NCBI GenBank assembly: GCA_964505325.1
Contig: CAZDHT010000208.1
Span: 1-9,884, forward strand
Direction of reading: 5' to 3'
Length of the DNA stretch: 9,884 nt
Origin: CAZDHT01 sp964505325
GTDB lineage: Bacteria > Planctomycetota > PUPC01
The notes beneath the pieces were generated by a model. That model saw only the letters and a list, made by a program, of their open reading frames with translations. It ran no database searches and was not told where the DNA came from. Shown piece by piece: positions 1 to 5,055 of the stretch. The translations under genes were made by a program, and so were the position numbers. Within the stretch, counting starts at the first letter, position 1, and every line of letters begins with the position of its first letter.

Positions 1-2
1 GC

Positions 3-1618
3 GCGCTGAGGAAAGCGCTGGACGCCAATTCCACCAAGATCGCCGGGCTGAAGGAGTTCCAGCGGGTCAGCGCGATCACCGGCGGCAACGAGGTCCTCCT
101 CGTCCACTACGCGCACGCATCGCTCATGCGGACGCTGCAGCTGTTCATGCCCGCCGAGGTAAGGAATCTCCTGGAGGGCCCGGAGTTCGGGCTGGCGAAC
201 GTCCGGTCTGTCTCGGCCTCGGTCGCGCCCGACGGCAAGGGCTTTCGGGCGTCGCTGTTCATCTATTCGCCGGGCGAGCGGACCGGCCTGATGAAGCTGA
301 TGGCCGGCAAGCCGCTGCACCCCGCAATCCTCAAGCTGGCCCCCAGAGACGCCCAGTTCTTCTACGCCGCATCCGCCGACTTCGGCGGGCTGTGGGACTT
401 CGTCGTTTCGCAGGCGGCCAAGACGCCCGTCGAGCGGCGCGACGTAGAGAACGAGCTGGCAAAGGTCAACCAGGTGCTTGGGTTCGACCTGCGCAAGGAT
501 TTTGTCGACAGCCTCGGCGACGAGGTCGCAGTGTTCGAGCCGCCGCTCATCGCGGTAGTCAAGCTGAGGGACCCGGCGAAGTTCAAGGCCTGCCTGGCGT
601 CGCTGCTGTCGGTGGCCGCAAAGAGCATCCCCGGGGTCGGCCCCCTGCGCAACCTGGAGCTCAAGCTCTCCACACTGGAGTACCAGAAGCACACCATCAC
701 GTACATCGATGGCACGGGCCTGCCGATGTTCATCCAGCCCTGCTACGCGATGGTCGGCGACTACGCCGTGTTCGCCACGTACCCGATGGCGCTCAAGGGG
801 TACCTCACCGGGATGTCGGCCGGCGCCAGTCTGCTCGACAACGCGGACTTCAAGGCGGTTCGCGCAAAGATCGGCCCGGGCGCGTCCGTGATCTACTACG
901 CGGACTCGAAGGCGTTCATCGGCCAGGTGTACCGTCTCTCCCCGTGGGTGGCCGGGCTGCTGAAGGCGGTGCCGCCGGAGTTCCAGCCGCTCTGCCCCGA
1001 CCCGGCCAAGCTCCCGCCGTCGAACGTCATCACACGGCACCTGTTCGGCTGCACCGCCGGGTGCCGGCCGCTCCCGGACGGCATGCTGTGGGAGTCCTAT
1101 TCGCCCATCGGCCTGCCGACCCCGCCCGTGATGAGGGAGGCCGGGGGGATCGCCACCACCGCCATCCTCGCCGGCATGCTCCTGCCCGCGCTCGGCAGGG
1201 CCCGCGATGAGGCTCGAAAGGTCAGGAGCGCCAGCAATATGAAGCAGATCGGACAAGCGGCCAACCTGTGGTTGGTGAAGTTCGGTGACAACACCACCTA
1301 TCCACCATCCCTGAAAGCGCTGATGGACAAGAAGATCATCGAAGAACCGCGGGTGTTCATCCATCCGTCCAGTTCCCGAAAGCCAAGGAAAGGGGAGTTC
1401 TATTCCGATTACGACAGCATTCTGGACATGGTCGGCCGCCAGCTGACGGAAGCCGAAGCGCCCATGAGCCTGCCGCTGGCGTGGGAGAAGCGGAACTTCT
1501 CCGGCGACGGGCGCAACGTGGTGTTCTTCGACAGCCACGTGGAGTTCATGCCCGAGCCTCGCTTCCGCCTCCTGCTGATCCGCGTCAACAAGTTCGTCGA
1601 CGACATCAAGAAGGGGAA
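3..1618 (+). CDS. DUF3352-like protein fused to a pseudopilin-like (DUF1559/H-X9-DG type) C-terminal domain; partial at both ends
   Basis: The frame is open from nucleotide 3 with sensible protein before the first ATG at 126 (for example EVLLVHYAHASLMRTLQ), so the true start lies left of the window and the ATG at 126 is internal. About 538 residues are visible before the N gap. Visible residues 1-370 resemble the DUF3352-type domain of planctomycete proteins, including GFDLRKDFVDSLGDEVAVFE at about 160-179. Residues 381-400 form a hydrophobic stretch (AILAGMLLPAL) followed by GRARDEAR and then SNMKQIG. Near the end (505-516) is NVVFFDSHVEFM, the degenerate FxDGHV-type closing motif of pseudopilin-like PVC proteins, with Ser replacing Gly. 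The usual GFTLIE prepilin cleavage motif is absent before the hydrophobic helix, so this is an internal domain, not a processed pilin. It is probably membrane-anchored or exported, but the N-terminus is missing and the function is unknown. The stop is inside the gap, probably close, because the closing motif has already passed. It converges with the minus-strand gene beyond the gap. Confidence 0.8.
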
Positions 1619-1718
1619 NNNNNNNNNNNNNNNNNNNNNNNNNNNNNNNNNNNNNNNNNNNNNNNNNNNNNNNNNNNNNNNNNNNNNNNNNNNNNNNNNN
1701 NNNNNNNNNNNNNNNNNN
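1619..1718. other. Assembly gap (100 N)
   Basis: Exactly 100 Ns, the usual placeholder for a scaffold gap of unknown size. It hides the 3' ends of two converging genes, the DUF3352/pseudopilin-like gene on the left and the GH123-like gene on the right. Any terminator between them would also lie here. Frames that appear to read through the Ns are not meaningful. Confidence 0.98.
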
Positions 1719-3346
1719 AGCTCGTCGACCATCTGGAGCGCCTGGCGCTGCACCTTCATCCGCAGCGAGGCGAACGTCTCCTCCGAGCCGAACGCCGCGC
1801 CCGAGTACAGGAACGTCGTGGCGCCCGCGTCGGCCAGGCCGACCACGCCCCGCGGTCCGAACCCGCCCGTCGTGGACCAACGCGGCATATAGGCGTCGAT
1901 GTCCAGCATCCACATCTGGAGCGGGACGAAGGCCGGCGCCCGCGTCGACACCGGGATCGAGCCGCTGTTGGTACATGACATGAGCTGCCGGCCCTTCGCG
2001 TGCAGCTTCGGGATCCAGTCGAACTCCCACGTGATCCCTGACGTGCCCGCGATGTACAGGTCGATGAACTCGTTCAGGTCGCTCTTGATGTCGTGGCCGT
2101 AGGTCCACGTCGTGCCGAGCGTGTAGTCGAACGTGACCGGCTTTGTCGACTTGCGGTCGTAGGTCCCTTCCCACAGCCGGCGGAAGTAGCGGTGGTTCTC
2201 GTTGTCCTCCAGGAACCGCACCTCCTCGGTGTCCCACGGGAAGTAGCGGAACCGCTGCTTGTGGTTGAGGAACATGTCGAACCGCGTCTTCGTCCAGCCC
2301 TTCTTCTTGAAGTGCTCGACCATCTGCTTCCCGACGGCGCGCCACTCGGCCTCGTAGCCGGGCTGGCCGTACTTGAGGAAGTCGGCCGGCCAGCACAGGT
2401 TCAGCGGCAAGTAGAACCGTTTGACCGGGACCGCGCCGCGGCGGGTGCCCTTGAACGCGCTGCCGTCGAAGTACGGGCCCCAGTGCGCGTCCCAGTCCCG
2501 CCAGCTCGCCACCCGCTTCTTCGGCCCCTCGCCGTCGAGCGGCGGGGCGAACGTCGGCGGCACGTAGCCCGAATGCCCGTAGGGCAGGTAGTGGAAGAAC
2601 ATCCGGTGGTCGTGGGCCGTGCGGAAAACGCCGCGCTCGCAGCGCAGGTTTTTTGCCGTGGTCAGCCGGTCCGGGTCGTCCCGCAACTCCTGCCAGCCGC
2701 GCGAGATGACCGTCGCGTAATTGTTCATCGACACGTCGAGGCAGCAGTCGACCGGGATGTGGGCCTTGCTGACGGCCAGCTCGACGGGGACCTGGGTCGT
2801 CTCGCCGTCGACGCGGACGGTCACGCCGCCCGCGTACTCGCCCGGCTTCGCGTGGGCGGGCACGAACAGGTCGACCCAGAAGCCGACGTACTTCTGGCCG
2901 CGGACGCGGTTCTGCACCCGGAGGTCGGGCGTCGATCCGCCCACAATCCGCTGCGGTACGCAGACCTCGGGGTACCACACGCCGTCGTAGGGCTGGTACC
3001 ACTCGACGAACACGTCGTACTGCCCGGGCGACAGACGGGCCTTGCCCNNNNNNNNNNNNNNNNNNNNNNNNNNNNNNNNNNNNNNNNNNNNNNNNNNNNN
3101 NNNNNNNNNNNNNNNNNNNNNNNNNNNNNNNNNNNNNNNNNNNNNNNTGAGCGCGCCGGCCCTCACCGTGACCGTCGCGCCCCGCTTCACCGGCCCGACG
3201 AGCAGTTGGAAGCTCGCGAACTCATTGCGGGCCGAGGCCAGCCGCACCGGCGGCGCCAGCGGCCGCTGCCCGTTGCCGTCGATCGCCGCACCCGTCTGCG
3301 GGCTGAGGCGTACGAACTCGTCACACCACACCACGTCGACACTCAT
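1719..3346 (-). CDS. GH123/DUF4091-like glycoside hydrolase, interrupted by an N gap and missing its C-terminus
   Basis: The start at 3346 is well fixed: a strong AAAGGAG lies 7 nt upstream and an in-frame TAA lies five codons before the ATG. The first 66 residues contain ARNEFASFQLLV, the typical N-terminal beta-sandwich motif of GH123/DUF4091 proteins. After the gap come VEWYQPYDGVWYPEVCVPQ and FVPAHAKPGEYAGGVTVRVD, matching the conserved PxxAKPGxYxG segment of that domain, then a probable TIM-barrel region rich in W, Y, D and H. The distal segment GATTFLYSGAAFGSEETFAS, followed by LRMKVQRQALQMVDE, aligns with the usual C-terminal GxxxLxYPG...SLRxxxxRxGxxDxE block, so only a short tail should be lost in the left gap. 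Characterised GH123 enzymes remove beta-N-acetylgalactosamine using an Asp-Glu pair; no plain DEP motif is visible here, and the nearest acidic cluster is PWDTEEVRFLEDNE. Substrate is therefore open. It has no signal peptide, unlike the secreted gene pair at 5056-9884. The two sides of the 3048-3147 gap share a frame. Confidence 0.72.
3048..3147. other. Assembly gap (100 N) inside the GH123-like gene
   Basis: A second placeholder of exactly 100 Ns. The flanking coding sequence is in the same minus-strand frame, and the family would expect roughly 20-35 residues at this point of the N-terminal beta-sandwich. The true gap is therefore probably close to 100 bp, but this is inference. Confidence 0.97.
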
Positions 3347-3353
3347 ACGAACG

Positions 3354-3360
3354 CTCCTTT
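3354..3360 (-). promoter_or_regulatory. Shine-Dalgarno site of the GH123-like gene
   Basis: On the minus strand this reads AAAGGAG, 7 nt before the ATG at 3346. An in-frame TAA overlaps its left edge (3359-3361), so no longer reading is possible. The site fixes the start and shows that the protein lacks a signal peptide. Confidence 0.8.
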
Positions 3361-3436
3361 ACTGTGGTCGAGCAAACAAGGCACATCTTAGCGTCTCATC
3401 GCGCCCGGCGCAAGCGCGGCCGGACTACATTACTTA

Positions 3437-3454
3437 CCACGAAGAACACGAAGG
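3437..3454. repeat. Two 9-bp tandem units (xCACGAAGx type)
   Basis: CCACGAAGA is followed directly by ACACGAAGG, sharing CACGAAG. Similar CACGAAGGA-type short tandem repeats are familiar in intergenic DNA of PVC and other environmental bacteria, so this looks like a short member of such a family. No function is evident. Confidence 0.5.
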
Positions 3455-3462
3455 TCAACAGG

Positions 3463-3596
3463 ATCTGCGCTCGGCGCAGATTTCATGTATCATCCTGAAA
3501 CACCAAATCTGCACCTAGCGCAAATTCCCCGCCGCCTGCCCAAACCACAATCCGAAATCCCCAATCCGCAATCCAGAGTCTGTGCCCAGCGCAGAT
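3463..3596. repeat. Three dispersed copies of an ATCTGCGC-N3-GCGCAGAT palindrome
   Basis: Copy 1 (3463-3481) is a perfect 8-bp-arm inverted repeat, ATCTGCGC-TCG-GCGCAGAT. Copy 2 (3507-3525) is ATCTGCAC-CTA-GCGCAAAT, with two arm mismatches. Copy 3 (3578-3596) is GTCTGTGC-CCA-GCGCAGAT, also with two. The 3-nt centre differs each time but its length is kept. Centres lie 44 and 71 bp apart, and 126, 170 and 241 bp upstream of the GH123-like start. This fits either repeated operators for a dimeric regulator or a REP-like repeat family; the sequence alone does not decide. Confidence 0.65.
3549..3576. repeat. Four tandem 7-bp units (AATCCNN)
   Basis: The units are AATCCGA, AATCCCC, AATCCGC and AATCCAG. 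They are strictly contiguous, with AATCC constant and the last two bases variable. This is a short heptameric repeat of the kind found between genes in several bacterial groups. It sits between copies 2 and 3 of the GCGC palindrome. No coding role is apparent. Confidence 0.65.
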
Positions 3597-3633
3597 TTCA
3601 CCTCCCTGCTGCTTCGGCCCAGGTTGCAGTGGA

Positions 3634-3659
3634 ATAGGTACAGGGATTCCTCTACCTAT
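3634..3659. repeat. Hairpin with 11-bp arms, one mismatch and a GATT loop
   Basis: The left arm ATAGGTACAGG (3634-3644) pairs with CCTCTACCTAT (3649-3659) apart from one C/C position, leaving the 4-nt loop GATT. It starts about 30 nt past the stop of the lipoprotein gene on the minus strand. It may help end or stabilise that transcript, but no T run follows on either strand, so I do not call it a terminator. An operator is the alternative. Confidence 0.55.
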
Positions 3660-3689
3660 ATAGACGCATGTCGCGGCCGTTTTGTTCAC

Positions 3690-4382
3690 TCAGCGGTGTC
3701 GATTTGGGCCACTTTCTGGAGTTTTTTTCCCGGCGTCGAGAGCGACGAACGCGATCACGCCATCGGCCACCTCGAGGCGGGTATCGGAGAGGACGGCGAG
3801 CCACAACAGCGCGTCTCTGAACGGCAGCTCATCGATCAGCACCAGCGCGTGCTCTCCCGCTAGGCGGTCGGCGTCCACGCGGGACACGATCTTGACCGGG
3901 CGTAACAGCCGACCCAAGAAGCTCGTCATGTCGACTAACGGCATGCCCCCTCCGGGCCAACAGAAGCTGACCTTGTCGTCGAGCAAGCGGCGAAGCGGGG
4001 CCTGGTCGAACGCCGGCGGAGCCACCATGCTCCTGGCCCGCTCCAGCGGCGCCGCTGGGCCGACGTACAGCGCCCCGTGCGACACGCCGCAGGCCAGCCC
4101 GGCCTGTTCCGAGATGGCCTGAAGCACCGCGCCCAGCGTGAACTCGCCTTCCTCGATGGTAATGTTCTTCTCGTCATCCGGATGCGGCCGGTACAGGATG
4201 GTGCTCAGGTGCAAGTGGCTCGAGAGATGCATAGCGAGGTCGCACGCGTCGACCTTCCCACGGGCCATGGGCAGCTTGCGCCTGAGGACCGCATCTGCCC
4301 GGCGTGCGTCCTCAGAGGAACGCGGGACGCCGGTACACGACACGGCCAGGATCAGCAATAACGGCAGCACGCGGCGCATCAT
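3690..4382 (-). CDS. Small lipoprotein with two secretin-N/STN-like repeats
   Basis: The 230-residue product begins MMRRVLPLLLILAVSC, a short charged start, a hydrophobic core and a lipobox-like AVSC with Cys16, so it is probably lipid-anchored outside the inner membrane. Two units of similar predicted beta-alpha-beta-beta-alpha-beta order follow. Residues 44-108 include NITIEEGEFTLGAVLQAISE and end in GALYVG. Residues 137-214 include LVLIDELPFRDALLWLAVLS and end in GVIAFV. The shared pattern (hydrophobic strand, G/L-x-F/P, helix xxALxxLAxxS, strand) resembles the STN/secretin-N short domains that bind partners in secretin and TonB systems. No beta-barrel or ATPase gene is adjacent. GAGGAGG (4388-4394) lies 5 nt before the first ATG and 8 nt before the second (4379), so either may be used. 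Longer readings up to 4754 cross the promoter and tandem repeats and are unlikely. Homology is by pattern only; the function is unknown. Confidence 0.72.
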   Translation of the reverse strand: MMRRVLPLLLILAVSCTGVPRSSEDARRADAVLRRKLPMARGKVDACDLAMHLSSHLHLSTILYRPHPDDEKNITIEEGEFTLGAVLQAISEQAGLACGVSHGALYVGPAAPLERARSMVAPPAFDQAPLRRLLDDKVSFCWPGGGMPLVDMTSFLGRLLRPVKIVSRVDADRLAGEHALVLIDELPFRDALLWLAVLSDTRLEVADGVIAFVALDAGKKTPESGPNRHR

Positions 4383-4387
4383 CCGGA

Positions 4388-4394
4388 CCTCCTC
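4388..4394 (-). promoter_or_regulatory. Shine-Dalgarno site of the lipoprotein gene
   Basis: It reads GAGGAGG on the minus strand, with spacing of 5 nt to the ATG at 4382 and 8 nt to the ATG at 4379. It supports a start here, right before the lipoprotein signal, rather than a long upstream extension. Confidence 0.75.
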
Positions 4395-4438
4395 ACCCCC
4401 GCAGTGATCGGGCCGCCCGCTGCAGCCCGCCCGTAGAT

Positions 4439-4444
4439 AGTATA
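4439..4444 (-). promoter_or_regulatory. Candidate -10 element (TATACT) for the lipoprotein gene
   Basis: TATACT on the minus strand matches five of six bases of the sigma70 -10 consensus. It would give a leader of about 50 nt before the lipoprotein start. No good TTGACA-like -35 sits 16-19 bp upstream, so this is tentative. Confidence 0.35.
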
Positions 4445-4640
4445 CCGCGCCGCCCCGCCACGGCTTGCGCTTCATATGGTCCGCGAGGGTGTGCAAGCGT
4501 GACGTGCGCGTGACCGGGCCGTCAATCGTGTGATCTGCTTTGAGCGACCACTTGTAGTGTTTCGGCTCGACGTTGGGCCGCGGCTCGTGGTGACTGGCAG
4601 CCAATGACACGGATGTCGGGGCGGCTACGGCCAGTTCGCG

Positions 4641-4728
4641 GGCCGCTCGGAAGTGGCTCTCCGTATGGCACGGCCCCTTCGCTGGCCGCTCGGAAGTGGC
4701 TCTCCGTATGGCACGGCCCCTTCGCTGG
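4641..4728. repeat. Two perfect 43-bp tandem direct repeats
   Basis: Copy 1 is 4641-4683 and copy 2 is 4684-4726. They are identical base for base; each begins GGCCGCTCGGAAGTGGCTCT and ends CGGCCCCTTCGCT. The next two bases (GG) continue the pattern, and TTCGC just before copy 1 echoes the end of a unit, suggesting a former third copy. Perfect identity implies a recent duplication or ongoing slippage. With 43 bp not a multiple of three, it is not built as protein repeats. Confidence 0.93.
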
Positions 4729-4742
4729 AGGGCGCGACGAAG

Positions 4743-4762
4743 AACGGCAGCCATCTGCCGTT
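4743..4762. repeat. Hairpin AACGGCAG-CCAT-CTGCCGTT
   Basis: It has perfect 8-bp arms around a CCAT loop. On the plus strand the right arm runs into TTTCC, too short a T run for a convincing intrinsic terminator. It lies 16 bp after the tandem repeats and 7 bp before the 14-bp inverted repeat. Confidence 0.65.
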
Positions 4763-4769
4763 TCCACTA

Positions 4770-4801
4770 TTCTAGAATACTAGCATTCTAGTATTCTAGA
4801 A
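4770..4801. repeat. Perfect AT-rich 14-bp inverted repeat with CATT loop (operator-like)
   Basis: TTCTAGAATACTAG (4770-4783) and CTAGTATTCTAGAA (4788-4801) are exact reverse complements separated by CATT. Each end carries the 8-bp palindrome TTCTAGAA, and ATTCTAG occurs at 4769, 4785 and 4793. The A+T-rich composition stands out against GC-rich surroundings. There is no GC stem or T run, so it is unlikely to be a terminator. A regulator-binding site or the remnant end of a small mobile element are the main readings. Confidence 0.85.
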
Positions 4802-4973
4802 AACTGGAAATGGGAGGCGGTTCCCACAGCCACTTCATAAACGATCTGATCCTAAGTCGAGTCACGACTCGTAGTGGCCGGGGCTGACGTCGGACGACGA
4901 CTGAGGCGGCACCATAACCGATCACACACATCCCGCGAGGGTTGGACCTCCGTCGCAGACTGTCGTCGCAGGC

Positions 4974-5002
4974 TTGACTTGGCGCGGGGTTCCGGCTACC
5001 CT
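4974..5002 (+). promoter_or_regulatory. Candidate sigma70-type promoter of the propeller/PcRGLX-like operon
   Basis: TTGACT (4974-4979) and TACCCT (4997-5002) are separated by 17 bp, the ideal sigma70 spacing. The -35 matches five of six consensus bases and the -10 matches three, including the key T, A and final T. This would give a leader of about 45 nt before the ATG at 5056. An 8-bp direct repeat, CGTCGCAG (4951-4958 and 4964-4971), ends 2 bp before the -35 and could be an activator site. Confidence 0.55.
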
Positions 5003-5055
5003 CCGGGCAGGCCGGACCGGCCCTCCCGGCCGCGATCTGAACGGGAGCTTGGCCC

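Larger units (their letters stand above)
3347..3689. other. Repeat-rich spacer between the GH123-like gene and the lipoprotein gene
   Basis: These 343 bases hold no credible gene. They are visibly less GC-rich than the flanking genes and contain, from left to right: two 9-bp units around ACGAAG (3437-3454), three copies of a GCGC-centred palindrome (3463-3481, 3507-3525, 3578-3596), four 7-bp AATCCNN units (3549-3576) and an 11-bp-arm hairpin (3634-3659). The spacer is the leader side of the GH123-like gene and the downstream side of the lipoprotein gene, so it could hold a terminator and a promoter. A TATATA at 3657-3662 could be a -10 element on either strand, but I find no convincing -35 for it. 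Confidence 0.7.
4383..5055. other. 673-base non-coding region with stacked repeats between divergent genes
   Basis: It separates the minus-strand lipoprotein gene from the plus-strand propeller/PcRGLX-like operon. I see no credible gene: open frames here are low-complexity and two of them read through the tandem repeat. From left to right it holds the lipoprotein gene's SD and -10, about 190 bases without recognisable features, two perfect 43-bp tandem copies (4641-4726), an 8-bp-arm hairpin (4743-4762), a perfect 14-bp inverted repeat (4770-4801), a small CGAGTC-AC-GACTCG palindrome (4858-4871) and the promoter of the right-hand operon (4974-5002). It is long for an intergenic region in a bacterium and could hide a small RNA. 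Confidence 0.7.

Noticed and set aside
2093..3391. Plus-strand frame opposite the GH123-like gene, running through the N gap
   Set aside because: It is composed of V, R, A, E and L with no motif, and it needs the unknown gap to be read as codons. The minus strand has the family signatures and a good start.
3463..3596. CRISPR array
   Set aside because: The repeats are short palindromes with mismatches and unequal spacing (44 and 71 bp), not 24-40-bp direct repeats with even spacers, and no cas gene is visible.
4383..4754. N-terminal extension of the lipoprotein gene to about 4754
   Set aside because: The extension is translated tandem-repeat and promoter-like DNA without domain features. The start at 4382 has GAGGAGG and begins directly with a lipoprotein signal.
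4743..4762. Intrinsic terminator
   Set aside because: The GC-containing stem is followed by only three Ts, and no gene ends just upstream on either strand.
4522..4767. Small minus-strand frame of 81 codons over the 43-bp repeats
   Set aside because: It has no convincing ribosome-binding site, and the 43-bp period shifts frame between copies, so the repeat is not protein-driven.
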